Assembly: GCF_017354945.1 (NCBI RefSeq)
Contig: NZ_CP071503.1
Span: 558,001-622,000, forward strand
Length of the DNA stretch: 64,000 bases
Direction: 5' to 3'
Origin: Shewanella avicenniae
GTDB lineage: Bacteria; Pseudomonadota; Gammaproteobacteria; Enterobacterales; Shewanellaceae
The position numbers and the translations under genes are program-made. Shown one piece after another: positions 1 to 10,195 of this stretch. How positions within the stretch are numbered: position 1 is the stretch's first letter; each line of letters opens with the position of its first letter. The notes under the pieces were generated by a model. That model had not been told where the DNA came from and did not search any database. It saw only the letters and a list, made by a program, of their open reading frames with translations.

Positions 1-1
1 C

Positions 2-3000
2 GCGGAAGATGTTCGCAAAGACCGATTACCGCAGTACCAGAAATTTAATGAACAAGGGCAATACTTTACCCTAGAGCCGACCTACGCCAACAGCGGCCAG
101 CCGTTTACCAATATGGGGCGGATTACCGGTGTCGGCTCACTGGATGGCCGCAACGAAAAGTTCTATCAAGAGTTACAGATGCTGTTTGAGCTGTCGCTGT
201 CATTTCCAGTTGCGAAGGAAGCGGCACCTAAAGCTTCGGCCATCTATTACATCTCCAAGCGGCGAATGATGTCCTACTTCCCTTGGCCAACAGATGAGAT
301 GCGCTTTCGCGATGACATGCTGACCCGCAAGCAGTTTCAACTGGCCACGCCAGAGATGAACCCACAACGCAGCGTGTTTTGGAGTGAGGCCTACGTTGAT
401 AGTGCAGGCAACGGGCTACTGACCACGCTCGGGGTGCCGATTTATCTCGATAACGATTTTATTGGTTCGATCAATCTTGATATGACCTTGGCGTCGCTGG
501 CCAAGCAGATCCGTCTCTATTTCAAAATGCCGGGCACAGTGATTCTGCTCGACCAAGGCAACAATATTCTGTCCCATAGCGATTTTGATACCTCAAGCAT
601 TAACCGTGTGTATCACATCAGCCAGCGCCTGCCGCCGGAACTGCATTCGCTGCCAGAATCTGAACTGTTTGATGCCCACGAAGGGATGATTCGCAACGGT
701 TACTACATTCACTCGGTTGCGCTGCACAATGCACCGTGGCGTTTGCTGTACCTGCAAAACGTCGATGAGATGTTTTCTGACTCGCTAGAAAAATTGAAAG
801 CCACCTTCTTTTTGGTGGTGCTGGCGTTGTCGATTTTGGTGACAATCGTGCACTGGCAAACTCGCCGCTCATTTGTGAGCCCTGCATCGAGATTGTTGTC
901 GCATCTCGAAGAGTGCTCCCGTGCGCCACGGCGACCACCGACGCGCATCAATAAAGACTGGCTGCCTTGGTTTAAGTTGGTTAGCCGCATTTTTGAAGAA
1001 AACCAACAGTACACCAAGCACTTGGCCGAACAGAATAAACGCCTCGATAAGCTGGTGGCACGGCGTACTGAACGTTTACGCGAAACCACCGAACGCCGTG
1101 AGCAAGAGTTTGCCCTGCTGCGTTCTTTGCTTGATAGCATTCCAGAAGCGATTGTATTTAAAGATAAAGATGGCAAGTATCTCGGTTGTAACCGTTCAGC
1201 CGAACGGGTGATTGGTTACAGTGAAAGCGAGATGATTGGTCTGAGTGATGATGATCTGATGCCCGCTGAAATGGCGGCGCGGGTCAGAGATGAAGACCAA
1301 CGTATTCTGCGCGACAAAGTGCCGATGCGTTATCAAGAAAAGGTGGAGCTGGCTGGTAAGCCGGTGTTGCTGGATACGCTCAAACTGCCGTTCTACAACC
1401 GCCGCAGCGAATTGCAGGGGTTGATTGTGGTGTGGCGCGATGTCACCCGTGAATATGAATCGGCCGAGCAGTTACGCTTGTCTGAAGAGCGCTATCATCT
1501 GGCGATGGACGCGGTGGAAGACGGTCTGTGGGACTGGTATCTCGATTCGGAACAGATCATCTGTAACGCCTCGTTTTATACTATGTTGGGCTATCAGCCG
1601 AACGAATTCCCATTGTTGCTCAATAAGATGGCAACGCTGGTTCATCCTGATGATCTTGAGCGCGTCGACGAGTATCGCTTGGGCTATTTGGCCAATCCTG
1701 ATGGCGTGTTTGAGATTGAATTCCGTATGCTCGGTAAAAATGGTCAGTACCATTGGTTGCTCTCTCGTGGCCGCATGGTGGAATTTACCGAAGATAATCA
1801 GCCGAAGCGGATGTTGGGTACCCACAAGGATATTACGCGGCAGAAAAGTAACGAAGTGGCGCTGCTTGAGGCCAAACGTGATGCGGAACTGGCAAACCTC
1901 TACAAGAGCGAGTTCTTGGCCAACATGAGCCATGAAATCCGCACGCCAATGAACGCGATTATTGGCATGTTGCAGTTGGCACAGCGTACCCCGCTGACTG
2001 CACAGCAACAGGACTATTTGGAAAAAGCCGATTTCTCAGCGCAATCGTTACTGCGCATCATCAACGATATTCTCGACTTCTCCAAAATTGAAGCCGGCAA
2101 AATGGAGTTGGAAAAAGTGCCATTCCAGCTCGACAGAGTGCTGGAACATGCGCTGGATCTCAACGCCCTAAAAGCACAAGAGAAAGGTATTGAGCTGCTG
2201 CTGTACGCACCGGTTACCGCCGGATTAGTGCTCAGTGGTGACCCGCTGCGGCTGGGGCAGGTGTTGGTCAATCTGCTGTCTAACGCGGTCAAATTTACCA
2301 GCAGCGGTGAAATCGAATTAGGTTGTGAAGATGTGGGCGAGCGCGACCATCGCATTACCCTGAAATTCTGGGTACGTGATACCGGCATAGGTATCGAGCA
2401 TGCCAAACAGCAACAACTGTTTGATGCCTTCGCCCAAGCCGATGGTTCCACCACCCGGCAGTATGGCGGCACCGGCCTTGGGTTATCGATCAGTAAACAT
2501 CTGGTGTCGATGATGGGCGGTGACTTGCAGGTGCACAGTCAACCGGGCGAGGGCAGCACTTTTACCTTTACCATCAGTTTTGAAATTGATGAGGAGGGTA
2601 AGATCGAGCCATTGGTGATGCCGGAAAAACTGAATAACCTGCGTACCTTAGTGGTTGATGATAACCCATCAGCACTGCAGATTTATGCCTCGCAATTGCG
2701 AGATTTCCGCTTTGAAGTGGAAACCGCAACCAACGGTCAAGAGGCGTTGCAGATATTGCAGCAGCAACCCATTGAGCTGTTGTTGCTCGACTGGAAGATG
2801 CCAGAGATGGATGGCTGTGATGTGCTGGTGGCGATGGATGAGTTACTGGCAAGTGGCAGTTTAAAACAGCGCCCAGTCGTCATCATGATGACCGCCTATT
2901 CCGCAGAGCCGATGGCGCATGAACTCGATTCATCACGAGTGTATGCCCTGCTGCAAAAGCCGTTTAAAGCCTCGGCTTTGTTTAATGAAGTGATCAACGC

Positions 3001-3433
3001 CTTCAACGAAGTGCAGCAACCGGAAAGTGTCGTCGAAGAGCCGCTGCTGTTGACCGACGCCAGCCGCGGAGAAATCCTGTTGGTCGAAGATAACTTGATT
3101 AACCAGCAAGTGGCGATGGAACTGCTACGCAGTGCCGGCTTTAATGTGGATCTCGCCGAAAACGGCCAGATGGCGTTAGAGATGGTACCGGCGAAGCACT
3201 ACGACGCGGTATTGATGGATATTCAGATGCCAGTAATGGACGGTTTAACCGCAACACGCGAGCTACGTAAAACATACTCGGCTGAGCAGTTACCGATTAT
3301 CGCCATGACCGCCCATGCCATGTCGGGCGATCGCGATAAGAGTCTTGAAGCGGGAATGAATGCTCATATCACCAAGCCGATTATGCTCAATGAATTGTTT
3401 GATACCTTAAATCATTGGGTACCAAAAACTTGA
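2..3433 (+). CDS. Hybrid sensor histidine kinase with two receiver domains (5' end outside window)
   Basis: The reading frame is open from the first bases, so the true start lies upstream; the first in-window ATG is at 113 and residue numbers below count from it. Order: extracytoplasmic sensor region (about 1-225), a membrane helix at about 229-248, two PAS domains (about 335-450 and 460-590), a HisKA domain with phosphoacceptor His near 607 in HEIRTPMN, an HATPase domain (about 710-835, with a GTGLGLSISK-type G2 box), and two receiver domains starting near 843 and 987 with phosphorylatable Asp near 893 and 1036. This is the BarA/LuxQ-like architecture without an Hpt domain, so a separate phosphotransfer protein would be expected. 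The stop lies 62 nt before the next gene. The signal sensed is unknown. Confidence 0.93.
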   Translation, partial: AEDVRKDRLPQYQKFNEQGQYFTLEPTYANSGQPFTNMGRITGVGSLDGRNEKFYQELQMLFELSLSFPVAKEAAPKASAIYYISKRRMMSYFPWPTDEMRFRDDMLTRKQFQLATPEMNPQRSVFWSEAYVDSAGNGLLTTLGVPIYLDNDFIGSINLDMTLASLAKQIRLYFKMPGTVILLDQGNNILSHSDFDTSSINRVYHISQRLPPELHSLPESELFDAHEGMIRNGYYIHSVALHNAPWRLLYLQNVDEMFSDSLEKLKATFFLVVLALSILVTIVHWQTRRSFVSPASRLLSHLEECSRAPRRPPTRINKDWLPWFKLVSRIFEENQQYTKHLAEQNKRLDKLVARRTERLRETTERREQEFALLRSLLDSIPEAIVFKDKDGKYLGCNRSAERVIGYSESEMIGLSDDDLMPAEMAARVRDEDQRILRDKVPMRYQEKVELAGKPVLLDTLKLPFYNRRSELQGLIVVWRDVTREYESAEQLRLSEERYHLAMDAVEDGLWDWYLDSEQIICNASFYTMLGYQPNEFPLLLNKMATLVHPDDLERVDEYRLGYLANPDGVFEIEFRMLGKNGQYHWLLSRGRMVEFTEDNQPKRMLGTHKDITRQKSNEVALLEAKRDAELANLYKSEFLANMSHEIRTPMNAIIGMLQLAQRTPLTAQQQDYLEKADFSAQSLLRIINDILDFSKIEAGKMELEKVPFQLDRVLEHALDLNALKAQEKGIELLLYAPVTAGLVLSGDPLRLGQVLVNLLSNAVKFTSSGEIELGCEDVGERDHRITLKFWVRDTGIGIEHAKQQQLFDAFAQADGSTTRQYGGTGLGLSISKHLVSMMGGDLQVHSQPGEGSTFTFTISFEIDEEGKIEPLVMPEKLNNLRTLVVDDNPSALQIYASQLRDFRFEVETATNGQEALQILQQQPIELLLLDWKMPEMDGCDVLVAMDELLASGSLKQRPVVIMMTAYSAEPMAHELDSSRVYALLQKPFKASALFNEVINAFNEVQQPESVVEEPLLLTDASRGEILLVEDNLINQQVAMELLRSAGFNVDLAENGQMALEMVPAKHYDAVLMDIQMPVMDGLTATRELRKTYSAEQLPIIAMTAHAMSGDRDKSLEAGMNAHITKPIMLNELFDTLNHWVPKT

Positions 3434-3495
3434 GTTAAGCAGATCAATCCCTTAACTTGGGCTGTACGAAATAATAACAACAGCAAGGAAAAGGG

Positions 3496-5901
3496 ATGAA
3501 ACTTCTACAGGGGTTACTGTTAAGCGCTGTGGCACTGCTTTGGTGTCATGGCGCGCAGTCGAAGACGTTAACCTCGTCTGACATAATAGCCAATAGCCAA
3601 GCCGCTAAAGGCTTTATCAATTACTACTACGATGCCCAAAGCGGTGAACTTTATCTAGAGCCTAATCAGCTCAATCAACCCATGTTGCTCCTTGCGAGCC
3701 TGCCGCATGGAGTGGGGTCTAACAAACTCGAACTGGATCGTGGTCAAGTGAGCCAAGCTCGCTTGGTACAGTTTGAACAACAAGGTCCTTATATCCTGCT
3801 GAAGCAGTTGAATACCCGTTATCGCGCTGATACCCCCAATCTGTTAGAGCAGCGTTCAGTAAAAGAAGCGTTCGCGGAGTCTATTCTGTGGAAGGGCAAA
3901 CTCATTGCGGGTAAGCAACTATTAGTGCCGATAACTCAGTTAATGATGCTTGACCTTTATGGCATCAAAAATACCTTGGCAGATACCGGGCAGGGTGCTT
4001 ACAAACTGGATGAGAGTCGCTCGGTAATTGTGCCGAGTTCGGTGAAATCCTTTTCAGAGAATAGCGATGTCGATGTGCAATTGACGTTTTCTGCCGAGCC
4101 AGCAGGAGAAGAGGTCGCTAGTGTGACGCCTGATGCACGTTGGATGTCGGTGCGCGTGCGTTATTCGTTTATCAAAGCGCCAGATGATAACTATCAACCT
4201 CGCGCATATCAGCCTTATAGTGGCTTTCGCCCAATAGCTTATCGTGATTACGCGACCGAAATTGACGAGCCAATCACCAAGCAATTGTTGCAACGTCATC
4301 GCTTACAAAAAGTAAACGCAGGACCTGCGCCCAGTGAAGTGGTCAAACCGATTGTGTATTACCTCGATCCGGGGGTTCCTGAGCCAATCCGTAGCGCGCT
4401 ACTTGCCGGTGGTCGTTGGTGGTCAAAAGCGTTTGATGATGCGGGTTTTATCGGTGGTTTCAAAATGGAGATGTTGCCTGACGGCGCAGATCCTCAAGAT
4501 ATTCGCTTTAACCTCGTGCAATGGGTGCATCGCTCCACGCGTGGTTGGTCACTGGGTATGTCGGTAGTTGACCCGCGCACTGGTGAGATCATCAAAGGTC
4601 AGGTCACTCTTGGGAGCTCCCGAGTACGCCAAGATCATTTGATTGCGCGTGCGGTCACTGCAGGTTGGCCAGACCGACAAGCTGCTGCGCAGGCATCAGA
4701 AGCGTTGGCTTCAGCTCGTATTCGCCAATTGGCCGCCCATGAAATTGGTCATACGCTCGGGTTGACGCATAACTTTGCTGCGTCGACCAACAATAACGCC
4801 TCCGTCATGGATTACCCGCATCCCTACATTGCGCTCACAGACGGTCAAATCGATATTAGTCAGCCTTATCGTGATGGCTTGGGTGAATGGGATTCGTACG
4901 TGATCAAATATGGTTACAGCGATTTAGGTGACACTACAGAGACTGAAGCATTATTAGTGCAGCTAATGCAGGACGCCAAACAGCAAGGGCTGCGCTATAT
5001 CCATGATGCGGATGCAGGCGCAATGAGCGCTGCGAATGCCTACACCAGCCAATGGGATCGTGGTGCCGATCCTGTGGCTGAGTTGCAACGTTTGCAGCAG
5101 GTGCGTCAGGTTGCGCTGCAGCAGTTTTCTGCCAACGCGTTGCTGAAAGGTGAACCGCTAGGCGAATTGGCCGATGCAATTGTGCCGCTGTATCTACTGA
5201 CGCGATACCAAATTGGCGCAGCCAGTAAATTTATCGGTGGTGTTGATTACGGTTACAACGCCGATATCGAGACGGGTAGCTGGCACTTTATGTCGCCAGA
5301 ACAACAAAAGTTGGCCTTGGACACAGTGCTGGAGAACCTCAAAGTTGAGCAACTTTATCTGCCGACACCATTACTTGCCCGCTTAGTGCCAAAAGCAGGC
5401 AGTTATCGCCGAACTGAAGAAAACTTTGCCACGTCCTTGGGTGTCGTCAACGATCCGCAGGCGATGGTGGAAGCCTTATCACGCCATACCTTGAGCTACC
5501 TGTTGCAACCTGCAAGGCTTAATCGCGTGGCGCAAGGTTCAGCACGGGATCAAGAGCAGTTGTCCGTCATGCAGTTGCTGGATCGTCTGGCCGCAACCAC
5601 CTTATTGGCCGATCTGCCTAACAATGCCAAACGCGCTGCAGCGATGCGGATCAACGCAGTGGTGGTGGATAGTAGCTTGGATGCACTGGCTGACAGCAAC
5701 ACCAACCCGGAAGTGAAAGCGCAATTAGCGCTGAAGCTGGCGTATTGGAGCAAGCAGTTTGAGCGCAAAGCCAAACGGGTGAGTGAGCAGGAAGCCGCAC
5801 ATTACGAGCTCATGCAGCGAGTGATTGATGAATCGCTTGATGGTAAAACCATGCGCATGATCAGCAAGCCAGTGCCAATGCCACCGGGCTCGCCCATCTA
5901 A
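3496..5901 (+). CDS. Exported zinc-dependent metalloprotease (DUF5117/DUF4953 type)
   Basis: 801 residues. A Sec signal peptide (MKLLQGLLLSAVALLWCHGA, cleavage near 22) points to periplasm or outer membrane. The zinc motif HEIGHTLGLTHN lies at about 415-426 (HExxHxxGxxH, metzincin-like), followed by SVMDYP, which resembles a Met-turn. Length and layout match the large DUF5118/DUF5117/DUF4953 family of predicted secreted metalloproteases; substrates are unknown for this family. The start has an A/G-rich ribosome site (ggaaaaggg) just upstream. A convergent terminator follows. The catalytic residues look intact, so I expect an active enzyme. Confidence 0.85.
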   Translation: MKLLQGLLLSAVALLWCHGAQSKTLTSSDIIANSQAAKGFINYYYDAQSGELYLEPNQLNQPMLLLASLPHGVGSNKLELDRGQVSQARLVQFEQQGPYILLKQLNTRYRADTPNLLEQRSVKEAFAESILWKGKLIAGKQLLVPITQLMMLDLYGIKNTLADTGQGAYKLDESRSVIVPSSVKSFSENSDVDVQLTFSAEPAGEEVASVTPDARWMSVRVRYSFIKAPDDNYQPRAYQPYSGFRPIAYRDYATEIDEPITKQLLQRHRLQKVNAGPAPSEVVKPIVYYLDPGVPEPIRSALLAGGRWWSKAFDDAGFIGGFKMEMLPDGADPQDIRFNLVQWVHRSTRGWSLGMSVVDPRTGEIIKGQVTLGSSRVRQDHLIARAVTAGWPDRQAAAQASEALASARIRQLAAHEIGHTLGLTHNFAASTNNNASVMDYPHPYIALTDGQIDISQPYRDGLGEWDSYVIKYGYSDLGDTTETEALLVQLMQDAKQQGLRYIHDADAGAMSAANAYTSQWDRGADPVAELQRLQQVRQVALQQFSANALLKGEPLGELADAIVPLYLLTRYQIGAASKFIGGVDYGYNADIETGSWHFMSPEQQKLALDTVLENLKVEQLYLPTPLLARLVPKAGSYRRTEENFATSLGVVNDPQAMVEALSRHTLSYLLQPARLNRVAQGSARDQEQLSVMQLLDRLAATTLLADLPNNAKRAAAMRINAVVVDSSLDALADSNTNPEVKAQLALKLAYWSKQFERKAKRVSEQEAAHYELMQRVIDESLDGKTMRMISKPVPMPPGSPI

Positions 5902-5921
5902 AATCGTTGAGTCGTAAATGC

Positions 5922-5951
5922 AAAACGCTGGCGCTATTCGTCAGCGTTTTT
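5922..5951. terminator. Bidirectional terminator between convergent genes
   Basis: Stem of AAAACGCTG/CAGCGTTTT type with T-runs on both strands. It lies between the metalloprotease gene and the kinase gene, overlapping the last codons of the latter. Confidence 0.75.
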
Positions 5952-7754
5952 TGCTTTAGGGTTACGTGGATAAAAATGATCGGGTTTGTGTGATAAGTGG
6001 GTAAACTCACGGGTATTTTTATATGGCAACTTCATAAAGCCTGACACGCCTTGGCCGTGGATTTTATCCACATGCTGCAGAATTCGTTCAAGGCAGCCCT
6101 GAAATAAACTTTGACGCGCGGGATCGAGCAATTTCAAATAGTTGTGAATTTTTAAGTGCGTGGGCAAGGCTTCAAAAATGATGCAGCCGGTATGATGAAT
6201 ATGGTTAATGCGGCTAAGCTCGTTCATGATCTCGACTGGCAATTCGAGGTTTTCATCGGGGTCTTTGCCATCTTCAAAGTAGGAGTGCCAACGCGACTGC
6301 GATTCGCTATTGGGCACATCGCCTATCTCAAACGGCAGATGTTGATTCGGTTGACTCACAAACGCACTGTTTTCAGAGTCGCGCTCGAAATGCAGCGTGT
6401 CCTTCGCGTTAAAAAAGCAGGCTTTAAAGGTACCGATTTTATGAATGCCACGGGCGAGCGCCACCATATTGTTGACGGCTTGCAGCAAGGCGGGTTTGAG
6501 CGCGGGATCATACAGCGCCAGATTCGAGTCGATATAGACCCCATGTTCGCGCCAGTGAATCGCCAGCCCTCCAACAATTGGGTATTGGCCTAAGCGGCTG
6601 ACGGAGGCGATAAAGCCTTTTTCGGTATCGCCCATACCGACCAGAAAATTGCGATAGTACTTTTCTAGTTGAATATCATACTGGCGTATTTCGGCATATT
6701 GATTTGAGCCTTGATGGCTCTTCAAAAAAGATTTACGCGAACTGTAGCTGACGGTCTCAACATCGCGCACCTCGGGTTGAATCCAAATCGGGATCTCGGC
6801 ATGGGTTAATGGCTCGGTTAAATCAGGCAGTAACAGATGCTGTGAATATTTCATGCTACTAAGAAAGTAATCGCCGCCTTGGTGCCTTAGCGTAGGATCG
6901 GGCGATAACATCGCATCCAAGGTGCGCGCTAACTCCTGTGGCAAGCCTAAGCTGGTCGCGGGGATTACCTGCGAGCCAAAGCGACTAATTTGGCCAGAAG
7001 CCAGCGCATAAAGGGTGGCCGCAACCCCTTGTTCATCAAAGCGCGGGCTGGAGAGCTCGCCTGAGAGCTGCTCCTCACCGATAAAGTACACGTCGCCCAT
7101 GCGCGCATTCGTATGCTGTTGGTCGTTAGAGAGCGTGTCTAACACATTATCGTTTGCCGGTTGGCCATCGGCATCGCGCTGCGCAAACACCGCTGAACCC
7201 CAATCAATTAGCGATAATTTATCGCTGTCTTGGTCGTAGATTAGATTGGACGGTTTGATATCACCATGCACCAAGGGGCGGCCAACACGCAGGTAAATCA
7301 GCAAGTCGGCGAGTTGGCGGGCGATACTCATAATTTCATGGACTGGCAGCGCACCAAGGCGACGACAGCGCACATCTAAGTCTTCGCCGCGGGCGCGCTC
7401 CATCACTAAAATTCCTTGATTCCCGATGCGGTCAAATTTCACTAATGCGGGCACGTTCGGGTGGTTGAGCTGCCCCAACACAAAGGCTTCTTCTTCGAGT
7501 CTGTCTTGGATATGCTGCGGCAGCGTCACCCGCGAAAACTTAAACACGTGCTCAACGTGGTCACTGTTATGCCCAGCAAACACAAAGCCATAAGCGCCTT
7601 TGCCAATCAGGTGTGGGGCTTGGTAACCTAGCTTCAACAGCTGCTGCTGACAAAGGGCAATCCACTCGCGATGCTTACGGGCGTCGTCGGCTCTGAGCAG
7701 GTAAATCGACTGCTCTTCCGAGATATAAAAGTGTTGTAATTCAGGGATGGGCAC
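5934..7754 (-). CDS. Eukaryotic-like serine/threonine protein kinase
   Basis: 606 residues. The N-terminal half is a protein kinase fold: glycine loop GKGAYGFV at 51-58, Lys72 in VFKF, a helix-C Glu near 88, catalytic loop HGDIKPSN at 163-170 with Asp165, and a metal-binding DWG (184-186) in place of DFG. All catalytic residues are present, so it is probably active. No signal peptide or membrane helix is visible, so it should be cytoplasmic. The C-terminal half (about 310-606) has no domain I recognise. It is a single-gene unit between a convergent metalloprotease gene and a small divergent gene. No phosphatase or FHA partner lies nearby. Confidence 0.85.
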   Translation of the reverse strand: MPIPELQHFYISEEQSIYLLRADDARKHREWIALCQQQLLKLGYQAPHLIGKGAYGFVFAGHNSDHVEHVFKFSRVTLPQHIQDRLEEEAFVLGQLNHPNVPALVKFDRIGNQGILVMERARGEDLDVRCRRLGALPVHEIMSIARQLADLLIYLRVGRPLVHGDIKPSNLIYDQDSDKLSLIDWGSAVFAQRDADGQPANDNVLDTLSNDQQHTNARMGDVYFIGEEQLSGELSSPRFDEQGVAATLYALASGQISRFGSQVIPATSLGLPQELARTLDAMLSPDPTLRHQGGDYFLSSMKYSQHLLLPDLTEPLTHAEIPIWIQPEVRDVETVSYSSRKSFLKSHQGSNQYAEIRQYDIQLEKYYRNFLVGMGDTEKGFIASVSRLGQYPIVGGLAIHWREHGVYIDSNLALYDPALKPALLQAVNNMVALARGIHKIGTFKACFFNAKDTLHFERDSENSAFVSQPNQHLPFEIGDVPNSESQSRWHSYFEDGKDPDENLELPVEIMNELSRINHIHHTGCIIFEALPTHLKIHNYLKLLDPARQSLFQGCLERILQHVDKIHGQGVSGFMKLPYKNTREFTHLSHKPDHFYPRNPKAKNADE

Positions 7755-7965
7755 TACGCGACCTAGGATGTTACCGCCAGATAAACTATCGGTTCATTTA
7801 AGCAGCTACCGCAGCAGCCAGCAAGCCGCGAAAGGTGAGATCTGCCTCGAATTTGCCGTACCTAACGAATCTTTTTATGTGGCACTTTGACATGTATCAA
7901 CAATTACTGAATCAGTAATGAGTAATCTTAGCCTATCGAATCGCTAACAGCATCAGAGGTTGAAG

Positions 7966-8313
7966 ATGCCTGAGCCTGACAAGCAAGAGCTAATTACATT
8001 GTTTGAATATGCCAGACCCAGGATTATCAAATCCATGGAGCTGCGCCATTGTCCGCATTCTGGGTTTTATAATCCGGTGGATGAGCGTTGCACATTCTGT
8101 CACCAAGGGATGGAATGCCAGTGGATGAACCGCAACGATGACCTCGTCGCGCTAGAACATAAAACGGTAAAAGAACTGAGACAGCAGTTGTTGATGGCGG
8201 TGGAATTTGTTGATGCCAGCTTAACGCCTCATCACCTGTCGCGCCGTAAGTGTGAGTGTGATAATTGTTTGTGGCTGCGTAAAGTCGAAACAGCGTTGGC
8301 GAAATTCAAATAG
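7966..8313 (+). CDS. Hypothetical Cys/His-rich small protein
   Basis: 115 residues from ATG 7966, chosen because AGAGG at 7954-7958 is correctly spaced; a TTG two codons upstream is also possible. Cys/His residues fall in two clusters: a first with HCPHSGFY and CTFCHQGMEC, and a second with CECDNC near the C-terminus, suggesting metal (zinc) binding. No family recognised. It lies 66 nt before tpm on the same strand and may be co-transcribed. Confidence 0.7.
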   Translation: MPEPDKQELITLFEYARPRIIKSMELRHCPHSGFYNPVDERCTFCHQGMECQWMNRNDDLVALEHKTVKELRQQLLMAVEFVDASLTPHHLSRRKCECDNCLWLRKVETALAKFK

Positions 8314-8379
8314 TGTGACTTTACATCTCGGCGCTGGAGTCGTTACAGTGAGCCGATATCGCTGCTGTCGAGATGTTAT

Positions 8380-9033
8380 ATGGAACCTCAATTTTGGCAC
8401 GAGCGTTGGGAAAACCAACAGCTCGGCTTTCATCAACCGGAAGTAAATCATTTTCTAACAAAACATTGGCCAGATCTGCAGCTAAGCAGTGGCAAAGTGT
8501 TTGTGCCGTTATGCGGTAAATCCGTTGATATGCGTTATTTGGCTGAGCAGGGTTTTCAGATCCTCGGCTCAGAGTTCAGCGAGATCGCCGTGCGGCAGTT
8601 CTTTGCGGAAAATGGCCTCACGCCAGAGATTATCGCTGGGCAACCGATCAGCTGTTATCAACAGCACAACTATCAACTGTTACTGGGTGACTTCTTTGAG
8701 TTAACCGCTGAGCATGTGCATGATTGCACCGCATTTTATGACCGTGCCTCGATGGTGGCGTTACCCGAGGAGATGCGGCAGCACTATGTGCGTCATTTGG
8801 CCAACATTTTGCCGTCGGGATGTTGCGGTCTGGTGATTTTGCTGGAATATCCACAAGAGGCATTGCCGGGGCCGGCATTTTCCGTCTCGCAAGCGTGGCT
8901 TGAGCAATATATGGGTGCGCATTTTGTGATTGAGCAGTTAGCCTCCTACGATGTGCTGCAAGAAAACCAAAAGTTTGTCAAAAACGGTGTGCCTTGGCTG
9001 CAAGAGAATATCTACCGCATCACACGTAACTAG
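8380..9033 (+). CDS. tpm: Thiopurine S-methyltransferase
   Basis: 217 residues, the usual length of bacterial TPMT. It begins MEPQFWHERWENQQLGFHQ, the typical family N-terminus, followed by the SAM-binding segment VFVPLCGKSVDMRYLAEQG (about 41-59). Bacterial TPMT enzymes transfer methyl from S-adenosylmethionine to thiopurines and to selenium and tellurium oxyanion derivatives. The protein is cytoplasmic. It is followed by a strong bidirectional terminator shared with the convergent porin gene. Confidence 0.92.
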   Translation: MEPQFWHERWENQQLGFHQPEVNHFLTKHWPDLQLSSGKVFVPLCGKSVDMRYLAEQGFQILGSEFSEIAVRQFFAENGLTPEIIAGQPISCYQQHNYQLLLGDFFELTAEHVHDCTAFYDRASMVALPEEMRQHYVRHLANILPSGCCGLVILLEYPQEALPGPAFSVSQAWLEQYMGAHFVIEQLASYDVLQENQKFVKNGVPWLQENIYRITRN

Positions 9034-9047
9034 CCGATTCACACAAC

Positions 9048-9075
9048 AAAAAGGCGACCTATTGGTCGCCTTTTT
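9048..9075. terminator. Bidirectional rho-independent terminator
   Basis: Perfect hairpin AAAAAGGCGACC-TATT-GGTCGCCTTTTT between convergent tpm and porin genes; T-runs on both strands. Confidence 0.9.
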
Positions 9076-9094
9076 CGCATGCTGTCATTAGCGA

Positions 9095-10195
9095 TTAGAA
9101 ATCGTAACGAACACCAACAGAGAATACGTTGTCGTCTTTTAAGTCAATTTTAGCGCCTGCAGATTTGTAGTCGCCTTCGTAGTGAGCGTAGTGACCGTAC
9201 AGCAGAGTGCTCTTAGCCACTTTGTAGTCAGCACCAACGATGATAGCTGAAACGCTTACATCGCTTACACCTTGAGTAGTTGGGTTATTAGCTTTCATGT
9301 TGGTATCACTACCAGCAGGAGTAGTCAAACCATCAGCATTTGCGAAATAGCTACCGAAACCACCGTCGTCAGCAATGTATTCCGCTTTCAGGTTTACACC
9401 GTTCAGGTTGTAAGCCACGTTCACCAAATAGGTAGTGCCGTCGATGTCGCTATTCAGGACGTTTTCAGATTGTTGAACTAAACCACCAACTTTGAATTGA
9501 TCCAGTTTTACTTGGGCTACAACACGCGTTGCATCAACACTGTCAATACCTTTGTTATATGCTACTGCAGCATAGAACATTTCTTGTTTCAGAGCTTTGT
9601 CACCGAATACGGCGCTTACAGCGTATTGACTACCGCCGTCACCTTTACCAGCAGTGTTGTTGTTGTCGTCAAACAGGTAAGTAGCGTTTACAGCAAACAA
9701 GCCAGCAATTTTTGGAGAATAATAGCTGATAACATCTGCAGAACGAGTTTGAGCTGGAAGCATGCGGTCCATATCCGCGTTGGTGTTACCGAACAGGTCG
9801 ATGCCGCCTTCAGATTGTTTAAAAACTGTATCGTTACGACCGAATAAAGCGGTACCCGCTACAGTTTTTGCGCCCAGATAGGTATTACGAGAAGTAAATT
9901 GGTTGCCACGGCTTGAAGTGTTTTCTACGCCGTATTCCATTTGGTATACAACTTCTACACCATCAGAAATTTTTTCAGTGCCTTTAACACCTAACCATGA
10001 GAAGTTGTTTTCCAAGTAAGTGCCGCTTTCGCCTTGCGTAACGTTGTTGGTGCTGCCTTGAACTGTGTAACCAGCGTCAGTGTTAGTTACCATCAGATCC
10101 AAACGACCATAAAAACTTGGGCCATCTGCTAAAGCGCCGAACGATGCTGCCGCCAGTACTGTAGCGATTGAGGCAGAGATAAAACTTTTTTTCAT
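9095..10195 (-). CDS. Outer membrane porin (OmpC/OmpF-like general porin)
   Basis: 366 residues. Signal peptide MKKSFISASIATVLAAASFG ending ALA, then a mature start DGPSFYGRLDLMVT typical of Gram-negative trimeric porins. The protein ends in VGVRYDF: a terminal Phe with alternating hydrophobic residues, the outer-membrane beta-signal. Length fits a 16-strand barrel. It would form a diffusion channel for small hydrophilic solutes. It is monocistronic, with a long (about 540 bp) upstream region suggesting complex regulation. Confidence 0.93.
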   Translation of the reverse strand: MKKSFISASIATVLAAASFGALADGPSFYGRLDLMVTNTDAGYTVQGSTNNVTQGESGTYLENNFSWLGVKGTEKISDGVEVVYQMEYGVENTSSRGNQFTSRNTYLGAKTVAGTALFGRNDTVFKQSEGGIDLFGNTNADMDRMLPAQTRSADVISYYSPKIAGLFAVNATYLFDDNNNTAGKGDGGSQYAVSAVFGDKALKQEMFYAAVAYNKGIDSVDATRVVAQVKLDQFKVGGLVQQSENVLNSDIDGTTYLVNVAYNLNGVNLKAEYIADDGGFGSYFANADGLTTPAGSDTNMKANNPTTQGVSDVSVSAIIVGADYKVAKSTLLYGHYAHYEGDYKSAGAKIDLKDDNVFSVGVRYDF

